From assembly GCF_001714725.1 (NCBI RefSeq), contig NZ_CP016447.1, forward strand, positions 310,001 through 374,000: a stretch of DNA of 64,000 nucleotides, given 5' to 3'. Below the pieces are notes generated by a model, which worked only from the letters and a program-made list of their open reading frames with translations, ran no database searches and had not been told where the DNA came from. The translations under genes were made by a program, and so were the position numbers. The DNA is from Acidovorax sp. RAC01 (GTDB taxonomy: Bacteria; Pseudomonadota; Gammaproteobacteria; Burkholderiales; Burkholderiaceae_C). Positions 1 to 8,523 of the stretch are shown here, in pieces (positions within the stretch are counted from its first letter, which is position 1; the number at the start of each line of letters is the position of its first letter).

Positions 1-1
1 C

Positions 2-982
2 AAGATGGTCAACGGGGAGCTGGACTTTGCCCACGTGCTGTACGGCCTGGTCTACGGCGTGCACATGGGCACGGCCGGCCCCAAGAAGGACATGGCCGTG
101 CTGATGAATCTGAACCACAACGGCCAGGCGATCACGCTCTCGAAAGCGCTGGCCGACAAGGGTGCGGTGGACGGCCCTTCGCTGGCCAAGTTGATGGCGA
201 AAGAAAAGCGCGAATACACCTTCGCCGGCACCTTCCCCACCGGCACCCACGCGATGTGGATCCACTACTGGCTGGCCGCTGCGGGCATCAACCCGCTGTC
301 GGGCGCCAAGCTGATCACCGTGCCGCCGCCGCAGATGGTGGCCAACATGCGGGTGGGCAACATGGACGGCTTTTGCGTGGGCGAGCCCTGGAACCACCGC
401 GCCATCATGGATGGCATCGGTATCACGGCCAACACCACGCAGGACATCTGGAAGGACCACCCCGAGAAGGTACTGGGCACCACGGCCGAGTTCGTCAAGA
501 AGTACCCCAACACCACGCGCGCCGTGATGATGGCCATCCTGGAAGCCAGCCAGTGGATTGACGCCAGCCTGTCCAACAAGATGAAGATGGCCGAGACCGT
601 GGCCGGCAAGGCCTACGTGAACACCGGCGTGGACGCGATCAACCAGCGCATCCTGGGCCGCTACCAGAACGGCATGGGTAAGACCTGGGACGACCCCAAC
701 CACATGAAGTTCTTCAACGACGGCGCGGTGAACTTCCCGTACCTGTCCGACGGCATGTGGTTCCTCACCCAGCACAAGCGCTGGGGCCTGCTCAAGAGCC
801 ACCCCGACTACCTGGCCGTCGCGAAGGAAGTCAACCAGGTGGAGCTGTACAAGTCGGTGGCCAGCGCGATGAAGATCAACGTGCCCAAGGACGTCATGCG
901 CACCAGCAAGTTCATCGACGGCGTGGTGTGGGACGGCAAGGACCCCGCCAAGTACGCCGACGGTTTCAAGATCAAGGCCTGA
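2..982 (+). CDS. nrtA: Nitrate ABC transporter substrate-binding protein, 5' end cut by window
   Basis: Periplasmic nitrate (or related anion) receptor of the CmpA/NrtA family; it captures substrate and delivers it to the NrtB permease. The reading frame is already open at the first bases of the window, so the signal peptide and N-terminal lobe lie outside; 326 residues remain. The visible part has the family's features: a GELDFAHVLYGLVYG stretch, a TFPTGTHAMW segment and a NMDGFCVGEPWN segment that forms part of the binding cleft in the family. It ends 56 bp before nrtB, in the same orientation as the permease and ATPase. An internal ATG at 5 is not the true start. Assignment to nitrate rather than bicarbonate or taurine rests on sequence style and on the nitrate reduction genes 16 kb downstream. 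Confidence 0.88.
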   Translation, partial: KMVNGELDFAHVLYGLVYGVHMGTAGPKKDMAVLMNLNHNGQAITLSKALADKGAVDGPSLAKLMAKEKREYTFAGTFPTGTHAMWIHYWLAAAGINPLSGAKLITVPPPQMVANMRVGNMDGFCVGEPWNHRAIMDGIGITANTTQDIWKDHPEKVLGTTAEFVKKYPNTTRAVMMAILEASQWIDASLSNKMKMAETVAGKAYVNTGVDAINQRILGRYQNGMGKTWDDPNHMKFFNDGAVNFPYLSDGMWFLTQHKRWGLLKSHPDYLAVAKEVNQVELYKSVASAMKINVPKDVMRTSKFIDGVVWDGKDPAKYADGFKIKA

Positions 983-1038
983 GCGCCGCTCTGCCGCAGC
1001 CGCCTTTCATCCACGCCCCCCAGGCACAGGAGAACACC

Positions 1039-2010
1039 ATGGTCAGCGCCGTCTTCCACACCCCCCTGGAGCCCACTCCGGGGCTCACCACCGGCCCCAC
1101 GCCAACAGCTATGAAAAATGTAGCAACCAGCCCAATCAATGAAAGCGCCAGGGGCCAAAATGTCTCCAAAACGGCCGCTGGAGCCCCTGTGCAGGCCAGC
1201 CAGCCCGCCGGGCGCGACTGGGCGGCCCTGTCGCGCAGCTTCTGGATGGCGGTGCTGCCACCGGTGTGCGGCCTGGGTTTGCTGGTCGCCCTGTGGGCCG
1301 TGGTCTCCACCACCACGGGCGGCAACATCCCCAGCCCCAAGGCGACCTGGCTGCAGGCGCTGGAGGTGTTCAGCAACCCGTTCTACCGCAACGGTCCCAA
1401 CGACCAGGGCGTGGGCTGGAACGTGCTGATGAGCCTGCAGCGCGTGGCCATCGGCTTTGGCATGGCGGCGCTGGTGGGCATACCGGCAGGCTTCATCATC
1501 GGGCGGTTCAAGTTCCTCTCGCGCATGTTCAACCCGCTGATCAGCCTGCTGCGGCCCGTGTCACCGCTGGCCTGGCTGCCCATTGGCCTCTTGGTGTTCA
1601 AGGGCGCCAACCCGGCCGCCATCTGGACCATCTTCATCTGCTCCATCTGGCCCATGATCATCAACACCGCCGTGGGCGTGCAGCGCGTGCCGCAGGACTA
1701 CATGAACGTGGCCCGCGTGCTGAACCTCTCGGAGTGGAAGATCGCCACCAAGATCCTGTTCCCCGCCGTGTTGCCCTACATGCTGACCGGCGTGCGCCTG
1801 GCCGTGGGCACCGCGTGGCTGGTGATCGTGGCGGCCGAGATGCTGACCGGCGGCGTGGGCATCGGCTTTTGGGTGTGGGACGAGTGGAACAACCTCAACG
1901 TCAAGAACATCATCGTCGCGATCTTCGTGATCGGCATCGTCGGGCTGGTGCTGGAGTTCGCGCTCATCAAGCTGGCCACCGCATTTACGTTTGAAGAGGT
2001 GAAGGCATGA
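1039..2010 (+). CDS. nrtB: Nitrate ABC transporter permease
   Basis: Inner membrane permease of the nitrate importer (NrtB/SsuC class, binding-protein-dependent transport family), 323 residues. Several hydrophobic segments are visible from about residue 75 onwards, and the cytoplasmic EAA-type loop appears near residues 220-240 (NVARVLNLSEWKIA). The start at 1039 is chosen because it follows an AGGAG-like site and gives the usual family start; the same frame is open further upstream but overlaps nrtA. It overlaps the ATPase gene by ATGA. Oddity: residues about 23-43 (MKNVATSPINES and flanks) are encoded by a copy of a dispersed repeat, which lengthens the N-terminal cytoplasmic tail without breaking the frame. 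Confidence 0.88.
   Translation: MVSAVFHTPLEPTPGLTTGPTPTAMKNVATSPINESARGQNVSKTAAGAPVQASQPAGRDWAALSRSFWMAVLPPVCGLGLLVALWAVVSTTTGGNIPSPKATWLQALEVFSNPFYRNGPNDQGVGWNVLMSLQRVAIGFGMAALVGIPAGFIIGRFKFLSRMFNPLISLLRPVSPLAWLPIGLLVFKGANPAAIWTIFICSIWPMIINTAVGVQRVPQDYMNVARVLNLSEWKIATKILFPAVLPYMLTGVRLAVGTAWLVIVAAEMLTGGVGIGFWVWDEWNNLNVKNIIVAIFVIGIVGLVLEFALIKLATAFTFEEVKA
1107..1165 (+). repeat. Dispersed GCTAT/AGCGC repeat, copy A (inside nrtB)
   Basis: Shares the ordered blocks AGCTATGAAAAATGTAGC, then a degenerate AGC-N-GCGC arm pair, then GGGGCCAAAATG, with seven other copies in this window. It lies wholly inside nrtB and is translated in frame as part of the N-terminal tail. Confidence 0.75.
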
Positions 2011-2834
2011 CCACCACATCGACCCACGCATCGCACACCACCAAGTTCATCGAGGTCCAGGGTGTGGAGCAGACCTTCAAGACGGCCAAGGGCCTGTTCC
2101 CCGCGCTGAAAGACATCAATCTGACCATTGCCAAGGGCGAGTTCGTAGCGCTGATCGGGCACTCGGGCTGCGGCAAGTCCACCCTGCTGAACCTGATTGC
2201 CGGGCTGACCACCCCCACCAATGGCGCGCTGCTGTGCGCCAACAAGGAAATCAAGGGCCCGGGCCCCGAGCGCGCGGTGGTGTTCCAGAATCATTCCCTG
2301 CTGCCCTGGCTCACCTGCTTTGACAACATCTATCTGGCAGTAGAGCGTGTGTTTGGAGCCAAGGAAACCAAGGCGCAGCTGCGGGCCCGCACCGATGCAG
2401 CCCTGGCCCTCGTCGGCCTCACACCCGCGGCGCAAAAGCGCCCCGGTGAAATCTCGGGCGGCATGAAGCAGCGCGTGGGCATTGCACGGGCGCTGTCGAT
2501 GGAGCCGCAGGTGCTGCTGATGGACGAACCCTTCGGCGCGCTGGATGCGCTGACCCGCGCCAAGCTGCAGGACGAGCTGCTGGAGATCGTGGCGCGCACG
2601 CAAAGCACGGTGGTGATGGTGACGCACGACGTGGACGAGGCAGTGCTGCTGTCCGACAAGATCGTGATGATGACCAACGGCCCGGCCGCCACCATTGGTG
2701 AGGTGTTGTCCGTCGACTTGCCCCGCCCGCGCAAGCGCGTGGAGCTGGCCGAAGACCCGCAGTACGTGCACTACCGCAAGGCGGTCATCGACTTTTTGTA
2801 CACCCGCCAGGGCCACGTGGAAAAGGCTGCCTGA
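2007..2834 (+). CDS. Nitrate ABC transporter ATP-binding protein
   Basis: Cytoplasmic ATPase (275 residues) that powers the NrtAB importer; single-domain NrtD/SsuB-like type. Walker A is GHSGCGKS at residues 51-58, the Q-loop is in VVFQNHSLLPW, the ABC signature is ISGGMKQR at about 149-156 and Walker B is VLLMDEP at about 169-175, followed by the H-loop histidine in VTHDVDEAV. All catalytic motifs are intact. Its ATG overlaps the nrtB stop codon (ATGA), so translation is probably coupled. A rho-independent terminator 70 bp after the stop ends the operon. Whether it should be called NrtC or NrtD depends on naming habit; it lacks the receptor-like C-terminal domain of cyanobacterial NrtC. Confidence 0.88.
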   Translation: MTTTSTHASHTTKFIEVQGVEQTFKTAKGLFPALKDINLTIAKGEFVALIGHSGCGKSTLLNLIAGLTTPTNGALLCANKEIKGPGPERAVVFQNHSLLPWLTCFDNIYLAVERVFGAKETKAQLRARTDAALALVGLTPAAQKRPGEISGGMKQRVGIARALSMEPQVLLMDEPFGALDALTRAKLQDELLEIVARTQSTVVMVTHDVDEAVLLSDKIVMMTNGPAATIGEVLSVDLPRPRKRVELAEDPQYVHYRKAVIDFLYTRQGHVEKAA

Positions 2835-2903
2835 CTCGCACCACAGTCCGCCAGCCGGGGCTGCCGCCATACACAGCGCGCCGCACAAGCCGCCCTCACA
2901 GAA

Positions 2904-2943
2904 CAATGCCCGCTGGCCTCTGCCAGCGGGCATTGTGTTTTTG
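2904..2943. terminator. Rho-independent terminator after the nitrate transporter operon
   Basis: A perfect 15-bp stem (CAATGCCCGCTGGCC-type arm, loop TCT-like, matching GCCAGCGGGCATTG) is followed by GTGTTTTT. It lies between the plus-strand transporter genes and the minus-strand CBS gene and could serve both directions. Confidence 0.85.
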
Positions 2944-3048
2944 GAAGAGCCCGGGTGATGGGGTAGCCCCTCACGCTGACTGTGCAGGCGGGCCACCCCG
3001 CATCACGCTGGCAGCAAAGGGCTGTGCTCGCCGGTGCTGCAGCACCCT

Positions 3049-3486
3049 TCAGCGTGCGCCAACGATGTACTGCTCGAGCTGCTCGATGATGTACTTCTGC
3101 TCCGAAATGATGTCCTTGACCAGGTCGCCGATGGAAATCATCCCGATGGCCTTGCCGTTATCGACCACGGGCAGGTGGCGCAACCGGTGGCTGCTCATGA
3201 TCTGCATGCAGTCTTCGCTGGTCTGGTCGGGCCGCACGAAAAGCACCGCCGATGTCATCACGTCCTTGACCTGGGTGACCGTGGAAGTGCGCCCCATGAG
3301 GGCGATCTTGCGGGCGTAGTCACGCTCGGTGAAGATGCCGGCAATGGCCTCGCCGTCCATCACCAGCAGGGCACCAATGCCCTTGTCGGCCATGAGCCTG
3401 AGGGCGTCGAACACCGAATCCGAAGGCCCGATCGAATACACGGCGGCCTCGGGTTTGGACTGAAGAATCTTTGCGACAACGGTCAT
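3049..3486 (-). CDS. CBS-domain protein (tandem CBS pair)
   Basis: Small stand-alone protein of 145 residues made of two CBS motifs, which form a Bateman module that usually binds adenosine nucleotides and senses energy state. Typical CBS features are visible: VFDALRLMADKGIGALLVMD in the first half and RHLPVVDNGKAIGMISIGDL in the second. The start MTVVAKILQ at 3486 is chosen because GGAGGTTCC sits just upstream; an in-frame start 66 bp further upstream would add residues with no CBS homology. It is monocistronic and convergent with the nitrate transporter genes. The regulated partner cannot be told from context. Confidence 0.85.
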   Translation of the reverse strand: MTVVAKILQSKPEAAVYSIGPSDSVFDALRLMADKGIGALLVMDGEAIAGIFTERDYARKIALMGRTSTVTQVKDVMTSAVLFVRPDQTSEDCMQIMSSHRLRHLPVVDNGKAIGMISIGDLVKDIISEQKYIIEQLEQYIVGAR

Positions 3487-4152
3487 GGGAACCTCCCTCA
3501 AAAACGCACAACGGCAGTGGTCATCTGCAGGCTTGGCGCAGCCTGCATCCACCGAGGCCGGACACGCCGGCCATTCGCATCAGCAGGGCCGCATTGCAAG
3601 CAACACAGCCACGCTGACTGAGGACCATTTCAGCCCATAAGTGGCCCCGGCGCAACCGGGCACAACCATGGCAGGGCCCCGCTTGTTGCGCGCACCATGC
3701 CTGCAGTTACAAAAGTTGCGACTCACACGGTTTATTGAATTTTGGCGGCCAGTGTTGCGGGCTTGTTGCAAGGCCCCGCGACCGAAACAAAACGAAAACA
3801 ACCGAAACCGCAAAGAGACCCCTGTGCCGGTGCCGCGCTGCACCATAGCACCCATGTCCAGCACACAAAAGCACTTACCACCCAAGGATTCTGGCCTGCG
3901 CCAGGGTGGTGCGTTTTTGGCGCGGGGCATGCCTTGGGGGGAGACAAAGGCACCGTCGATTGTTTCCATTACCGGAACAGTCAGTTTGCGACTGGGTAGT
4001 TTTTCTCTTCCCCTCCCCCGCGTACAGTTCAACCCATCGATGAGCCGATCCCGCAAGGCGACTCACCGAACCCCGGTACCAAGGCCCTCGGGCCCGCCCT
4101 TCCGGTTTGTTTGTCTGGGACGCTTTTCTCCTCTTCTCTAAGGATTTTCATC
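3487..4152. other. 666-bp gene-free stretch
   Basis: Separates the divergent CBS gene and the first DUF4148 gene. It holds an AT-richer block near 3715-3800 and presumably the promoters of both flanking genes, but no convincing -35/-10 pair, terminator or RNA gene could be recognised. Open frames inside it have no family character and look like chance. Confidence 0.5.
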
Positions 4153-4440
4153 ATGAACAAGTCTGCTCGTTTCCTGTCCATCGCCGCTGTCGCTGCCTTC
4201 GCTTCGTTTGGCGCCATGGCCGATGAGGCCGATGCCTCGCAGTTCGCCACGAAGTTTGATACCAACCGCACCCGCGCCGAAGTCGCTGCCGAGGCTGCCA
4301 CCGTGGCCAAGACCCGCAGCATTGAGCCAGCAGGTTCGCGTGTGACGACCTACCAGAGCTCGGCCGACCGCAGTGCCGTGCGTGCCCAGGCTGCTGACGC
4401 GGTTCGCACCGGCCAGATCCCCTCGGGCGAGCGCGGCTGA
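4153..4440 (+). CDS. DUF4148 small secreted protein, copy 1
   Basis: 95-residue protein with a clear Sec signal peptide (MNKSARFLSIAAVAAFASFG, cleavage after AMA near residue 23), so it is predicted to be periplasmic. The mature part carries the DUF4148 pattern: TRAEV-AEA near residues 37-44 and a C-terminal A-DA-RTGQIPSGE segment. DUF4148 proteins are common, often multicopy, in Burkholderiales; their function is unknown. The ATG at 4153 follows an AAGGA site. The neighbouring gene at 4544 is a close paralogue in the same orientation, separated by 103 bp. No other functional clue is available. Confidence 0.85.
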   Translation: MNKSARFLSIAAVAAFASFGAMADEADASQFATKFDTNRTRAEVAAEAATVAKTRSIEPAGSRVTTYQSSADRSAVRAQAADAVRTGQIPSGERG

Positions 4441-4543
4441 TTGTTTTTGCAGGGTTTTTGAATCCGGCACCGGCCCTGGGGCGTATTCCAAGGTGCCTGG
4501 GTTTTATTTGTTATTCACTGATCTGATTTACTGGAGTCTCACC

Positions 4544-4837
4544 ATGAACAAGTCCGCACGTTTCCTGTCCATCGCCGCTGTGGCTGCTTTCGCTTCGTTT
4601 GGCGCGATGGCTGATGAGGCCGATGCCTCGCAGTTCGCCACCCAGTTCGATACCAGCCGTACCCGCGCTGAGGTGGTGGCCGAAGCCGCCACCGTGTCGC
4701 AAACCAGCGGCGCCATCCCTGTCGGCTCGCGCGCCCTGGTGTACACGTCCACCGCTGACCGCAGCGCAGTGAATGCCCAGGCAGCGGACGCCATGCGCAC
4801 CGGCAAGATCTCCGCTGGCGAAATCGGCTCCCTGTAA
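4544..4837 (+). CDS. DUF4148 small secreted protein, copy 2
   Basis: 97-residue paralogue of the protein encoded at 4153-4440. The signal peptide and the first mature residues (ADEADASQFAT) are identical at protein level and very similar in DNA; the middle differs (VSQTSGAIPVGSR against VAKTRSIEPAGSR) and the C-terminus reconverges on ADA-RTGKISAGE. This pattern indicates tandem duplication followed by divergence of the mature centre. Start at 4544 after CTGGAG. It has its own upstream spacer of about 100 bp, so it could be co-transcribed or have its own promoter. A terminator follows at 4880. Confidence 0.85.
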   Translation: MNKSARFLSIAAVAAFASFGAMADEADASQFATQFDTSRTRAEVVAEAATVSQTSGAIPVGSRALVYTSTADRSAVNAQAADAMRTGKISAGEIGSL

Positions 4838-4879
4838 TCGGGGTGCACGGCAGGCCCTTGCGGCTGGTTGCCTCCAATG

Positions 4880-4916
4880 CAAAAGGCCAGGGCCCTCACG
4901 GGTCCTGGCCTTTTCT
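4880..4916. terminator. Bidirectional rho-independent terminator
   Basis: AAAAGGCCAGGGCCC, loop TCAC, GGGTCCTGGCCTTTT: a strong stem with A-tract on one side and T-tract on the other. It sits between the DUF4148 pair and the convergent TRAP operon and fits both. Confidence 0.88.
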
Positions 4917-4986
4917 CATGCGCGCGGCATTCCCGCGCAAGGGGCATGGGCGCTGGTGGCAGCCCCTCAGGCCTGCCAGCGGCTTG

Positions 4987-6006
4987 CTACTTGCCGGCGC
5001 GGGCCTGCGCCACGGCGGCTTGCACTTCCTTCCAGAGGCTTTCGCCCACGTTGGCGGCAATGCTGGCGTTCACGGCGCTGAGCTTTTCGCGCATGCGGTT
5101 GGCTTCGGCGGCGGGCAGCTCGTTGACCTGCATGCCCTTGGCCTTCAGGTCGGCCAGCGCCTTGTCGGCCTCGGCACGCGTGTCCTGGCGCTCGAAGTCA
5201 CGGCTCTTTTTCGCAGCGTCCAGCAGCACCTTCTGCTCGGCTTTCGAGAGGCCATCCCAGTACTTCTTGCTCACCAGCACGATCCAGGGGCTGTACACGT
5301 GGTTCGTCACAGTGAGGTACTTCTGCACCTCATAGAACTTGCTCGACAGGATGGTGTTGTAGGGGTTCTCCTGGCCGTCCACCGTCTTGGTTTCGAGCGC
5401 CGTGAAGAGTTCGGAGAACGGCAGCGGCACCGCGTTGGCGCCCAGGGTCTTGAAGCTGTCGAGGAACACGTTGTTCTGCATCACGCGCAGCTTGATGCCG
5501 TCCATGTCTTCCAGCTTGTTCACCGGGCGCTTGCTGTTGGTGAGGTTGCGAAAACCGTTCTCCCAGTAGACCAGGCCCACCAGACCTTTTTCCTGCAGCT
5601 TGTCCATCACCTTCTGGCCCACGGGGCCGTCCAGCACCACGTCTGCTTCCTTGGCGTTGTTGAACAGGAACGGCGTGTCCCAGATGGCCATTTCCTTGGT
5701 GATGCCGACCAGCGTGGCGGTGGAGCCCACCATCATCTCCTGCGCGCCACCGATCAGCGCCTGCTGCATCTGCACGTCCGAACCCAGCGCGGCGGCGCCG
5801 ATGGCGCGCACCTTCATCTTGCCGCCCGAGGCTTTTTCGACCTCTTCGGCAAAGAGCTTGGTGGCACGGCCCTGGTTGGACACTTCATTGAGGCCGTAGC
5901 CAAAACGGATGATGCGCGGCTTGATGTCTTGCGCAGCCACCTGGAACGAGCAGGTGATGGCGGCCACCGACAGGGCGGCGAGCAGGGTACGACGGAAAGT
6001 TTTCAT
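4987..6006 (-). CDS. TRAP transporter substrate-binding protein (DctP family)
   Basis: Periplasmic solute receptor of a tripartite ATP-independent transporter, 339 residues. A signal peptide is visible (KTFRRTLLAALSVAAITCSF, cleavage near AAQ). The family signature region around LEDMDGIKLRVMQNNVFLDS contains the conserved arginine that binds a carboxylate substrate. It is the last gene of a four-gene operon (gluconokinase, small permease, large permease, receptor). The start at 6006 (MKTFRR) follows GGAGA; a TTG four codons upstream is less likely. Substrate inferred from context: gluconate or another sugar acid, because the operon begins with gluconokinase. Confidence 0.87.
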   Translation of the reverse strand: MKTFRRTLLAALSVAAITCSFQVAAQDIKPRIIRFGYGLNEVSNQGRATKLFAEEVEKASGGKMKVRAIGAAALGSDVQMQQALIGGAQEMMVGSTATLVGITKEMAIWDTPFLFNNAKEADVVLDGPVGQKVMDKLQEKGLVGLVYWENGFRNLTNSKRPVNKLEDMDGIKLRVMQNNVFLDSFKTLGANAVPLPFSELFTALETKTVDGQENPYNTILSSKFYEVQKYLTVTNHVYSPWIVLVSKKYWDGLSKAEQKVLLDAAKKSRDFERQDTRAEADKALADLKAKGMQVNELPAAEANRMREKLSAVNASIAANVGESLWKEVQAAVAQARAGK

Positions 6007-6052
6007 GGTTGTCTCCAATTGGCAAGGGGGAAAAGGAACAGGGAACGGACTG

Positions 6053-7363
6053 CTACCGCATCCAGACCACGGGCGCGGTCACGATCTGCGGAAAAACGAC
6101 CAGCAAGGCAAGAATCAGCACGTAGGTGAACAGGAACGGATTGACGCCCTTGATGACGCTGTGCATTGAGATGCGCCCCACGCCGGCCACCACGTTGAGT
6201 ACGGTGCCCACGGGCGGGGTGATAAGGCCGATGGCGCCGTTGAGCACGAACATCAGGCCGAAATACACGGGGTCGATGCCAGCCTTGACCGCGATGGGCA
6301 GCATCACCGGCGCAAAGATCAGGATGGTGGGCGTGAGGTCGAGCGCCGTACCGATGAGCACCAGCACGATCATCATCACGGCCATCAAGAGGCGCGGGTT
6401 CTCCACCAGCGGGCCTAGCCAGCTGGTGAGCACGTTGGGCAGGTCGGCCAGCGTGATCATGTAGCTGGCCACCTGCGCCCCGGCGCACAGGAACATGACG
6501 ACGGACGTGGTCTTGGCGGCGCGCACCAGCACGCCATACACGTCGGCGAACTTCATCTCACGGTGGATGAACAGGGCCACGGCCAGCGCGTAGAACGCGG
6601 CCACCACGGCGGCTTCGGTCGGCGTGAACACGCCCGACTTCATGCCGCCAATGATGATGAGCGGCATCAGCAGCGCCCAGAAGGCGCGTGCCGTGGCACG
6701 CAGCCGTGCCTTCATGGGCAGCGGCTCGCCCTGGGGCAGGTCCATGCCGCGCAGCACCCAGCGCCAGGCAAAGATCAGGCCCGCGCCCATCATCAGCCCC
6801 GGCACGATACCGGACACAAACAGCGCCGAAATCGAGGTGTTGGTTGTCACGCCGTAGATCACGAACGGCATCGATGGCGGGATGATGGGCGCGATGATGC
6901 CACCCGAGGCAATCAGCCCGGCGGAGGTGTTCATGGGGTAGCCCTGCTGGCGCATCATCGGCAAAAGGATCGTGGCCAGCGCGGCGGTGTCGGCCAGGGC
7001 CGAGCCACTCATGCTCGCCATGAGCACCGCAGCGCCAATGGCCACATAGCCCAGCCCGCCACGGATGTGCCCCACCCAGGCCTGGGCCATGTCGATGATG
7101 CGGCGGCTGATGCCACCGGAGTTCATCAACTCCCCCGCAAGGATGAAGAACGGCACGGCCAGCAGGGGAAAGCTGTCCACCCCTGCCACGAGGTTCTGGG
7201 CGAGCAGCTGGGTGTCCCAGAAGTCGAGCACCCAGGCCATGCCAGCGCCCGTGAGCACCAGGGCCAGGCCCATGTTCATGCCGGTTGCCATGAGCACCAG
7301 CATGCCCAGCGAGAAAACGATGAATGCCTGCGCTTCAGGTCCGATGGCGAGCATCATGGTCAT
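6053..7363 (-). CDS. TRAP transporter large permease (DctM family)
   Basis: Main membrane component of the TRAP transporter, 436 residues, almost entirely hydrophobic with about a dozen membrane segments. Recognisable family stretches are PFFILAGELMNSGGISRRI, GGIIAPIIPPSMPFVIYG and GLITPPVGTVLNVV. It couples uptake to an ion gradient, together with the small permease, and receives substrate from the DctP receptor encoded 46 bp downstream. Its ATG overlaps the stop of the small permease gene (ATGA at 7360-7363), indicating coupled translation. Length is typical for the family. Confidence 0.9.
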   Translation of the reverse strand: MTMMLAIGPEAQAFIVFSLGMLVLMATGMNMGLALVLTGAGMAWVLDFWDTQLLAQNLVAGVDSFPLLAVPFFILAGELMNSGGISRRIIDMAQAWVGHIRGGLGYVAIGAAVLMASMSGSALADTAALATILLPMMRQQGYPMNTSAGLIASGGIIAPIIPPSMPFVIYGVTTNTSISALFVSGIVPGLMMGAGLIFAWRWVLRGMDLPQGEPLPMKARLRATARAFWALLMPLIIIGGMKSGVFTPTEAAVVAAFYALAVALFIHREMKFADVYGVLVRAAKTTSVVMFLCAGAQVASYMITLADLPNVLTSWLGPLVENPRLLMAVMMIVLVLIGTALDLTPTILIFAPVMLPIAVKAGIDPVYFGLMFVLNGAIGLITPPVGTVLNVVAGVGRISMHSVIKGVNPFLFTYVLILALLVVFPQIVTAPVVWMR

Positions 7364-7887
7364 TCCACCTCGGCGCCGTGACCCAGGTCCAGCGGCTTGC
7401 GTTGAAGAAGTTCAAGCAGCGCCATGGCGCCGATGGCCAGGGCGCACAGCAGCGCGGGCAACGGCAGCAGCGCGGCCGAATAGCCCAGCACCACCGAATG
7501 GCTGCCCAGGCCCACCACCACCTGCTGCCAGGCGCCCCAGCCCAGCATGGCGCAGGCCGTCAGCACCAGCACACGCACCAGAGCCGTCAGCAGGGCAAAG
7601 GCCGTACGGCGTTTAGCCAGCAGACCCGCAAGGCTGGTGAATGCCATGTGTTCACCGGCCGGGTAAGCAGCCGCCGCACCGATGAAAACCATCCACACGA
7701 ACAAAAGGCGCGAAAGCTCTTCGCTGGCGGCAATACCGCTGCCAAATCCGTAGCGCAGCACCACGTTGACGAACACCGCCAGCGCCATCACGGCCAGGCA
7801 GGTGGCCATCAGCACCTGGGAGGTTTTCTCGAAGCGCCCCACGGTTCGCGGTGCGTGGGGGTCGGCAAGCCGGGTGGAATCGCTCAT
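7360..7887 (-). CDS. TRAP transporter small permease (DctQ family)
   Basis: Small membrane subunit of the TRAP transporter, 175 residues with four predicted membrane segments. The start MSDSTRLADP at 7887 is chosen because it overlaps the gluconokinase stop by ATGA; the frame is open further upstream only as a shadow of gluconokinase. Family features: NVVLRYGFGSGIAASEELSRLLFVW, typical of DctQ helix 2. It forms a complex with the large permease encoded immediately downstream. Confidence 0.87.
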   Translation of the reverse strand: MSDSTRLADPHAPRTVGRFEKTSQVLMATCLAVMALAVFVNVVLRYGFGSGIAASEELSRLLFVWMVFIGAAAAYPAGEHMAFTSLAGLLAKRRTAFALLTALVRVLVLTACAMLGWGAWQQVVVGLGSHSVVLGYSAALLPLPALLCALAIGAMALLELLQRKPLDLGHGAEVE

Positions 7888-8405
7888 GCGGCCTCCGCAG
7901 GGATGATCCAGGCAGAGACCTGCTGCTGGAGGGTGGTCAAAGGCGCGAGCGCATCCACGCGCAGCACGCCGGGTTCGCCCTGCGGCGGCTCCAACGTTGC
8001 AAACTGGCTGTCCACCAGCGCCGCCGAGAAGAAGTGGACGCCTGCACGAGCGGCCACACGCTGGCCAGCGGTGGCGCGGTCGATGTCCAGGTACACAAAG
8101 CGCAGCGCGGGGCATGCTGCACGAAGTCGGTCGCGGTAACTCTTCTTGAGCGCGGAACACGTCAGCACCGCGCCGGCCGGGTGGGCCTGCAGCAGCAGCC
8201 CCAGCGTATGCAGCCAGCCATCGCGGTCGGCGTCGGTCAGGGCAATGCCCTGTCGCATCTTTTCCCGGTTGGCCGGGCTGTGGTGGTCATCGCCTTCGAT
8301 CAGCGGCAGGCGCTCGGCAGCGGCCAGCGCCGCGCCGAGGCTGGACTTGCCGCACCCCGCGACGCCCATCACGACCAGAAACAACGGAAAAGGGGCAACA
8401 TCCAT
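7884..8405 (-). CDS. gntK: Gluconokinase
   Basis: Cytosolic kinase that phosphorylates D-gluconate with ATP to 6-phosphogluconate, feeding the Entner-Doudoroff or pentose phosphate route. 173 residues, the usual length of the thermoresistant GntK family. The P-loop is GVAGCGKS at residues 14-21, followed by the family's EGDDHHSPANREKMRQGIAL substrate segment and a CSALKKSYRDRLR segment. First gene of the operon with the TRAP transporter. A TAGCGCT palindrome lies directly upstream of its start codon, overlapping where a ribosome binding site would be, so a repressor bound there would block expression. Confidence 0.92.
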   Translation of the reverse strand: MDVAPFPLFLVVMGVAGCGKSSLGAALAAAERLPLIEGDDHHSPANREKMRQGIALTDADRDGWLHTLGLLLQAHPAGAVLTCSALKKSYRDRLRAACPALRFVYLDIDRATAGQRVAARAGVHFFSAALVDSQFATLEPPQGEPGVLRVDALAPLTTLQQQVSAWIIPAEAA

Positions 8406-8409
8406 GATT

Positions 8410-8422
8410 GGTAGCGCTATCC
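8410..8422. promoter_or_regulatory. Candidate GntR operator 1
   Basis: GGTAGCGCTATCC is a near-perfect palindrome centred on AGCGCT, 5 bp upstream of gntK. A second copy lies about 114 bp away. TAGCGCT is, from memory, the core of the GntR site described in Pseudomonas. Confidence 0.6.
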
Positions 8423-8523
8423 AACGAACTTATAAAAAAGCACCCTGACCGGATGCGTCAAAATGAAAACAAATCCAGCATGGATTACGTCCACAACGCG
8501 CTGAATGGGTTGCCACCGCGGAT

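Noticed and set aside
757..1038. Upstream extension of the nrtB frame to 757
   Set aside because: It overlaps nrtA out of frame and encodes an Arg/Gln-rich stretch unlike any permease; the ATG at 1039 is the sensible start.
3580..4056. 158-codon minus-strand open frame in the 3.5-4.1 kb gap
   Set aside because: Unrecognisable composition with many Arg, Cys and Trp codons, no ribosome binding site, and it overlaps the likely promoter region of the DUF4148 genes.
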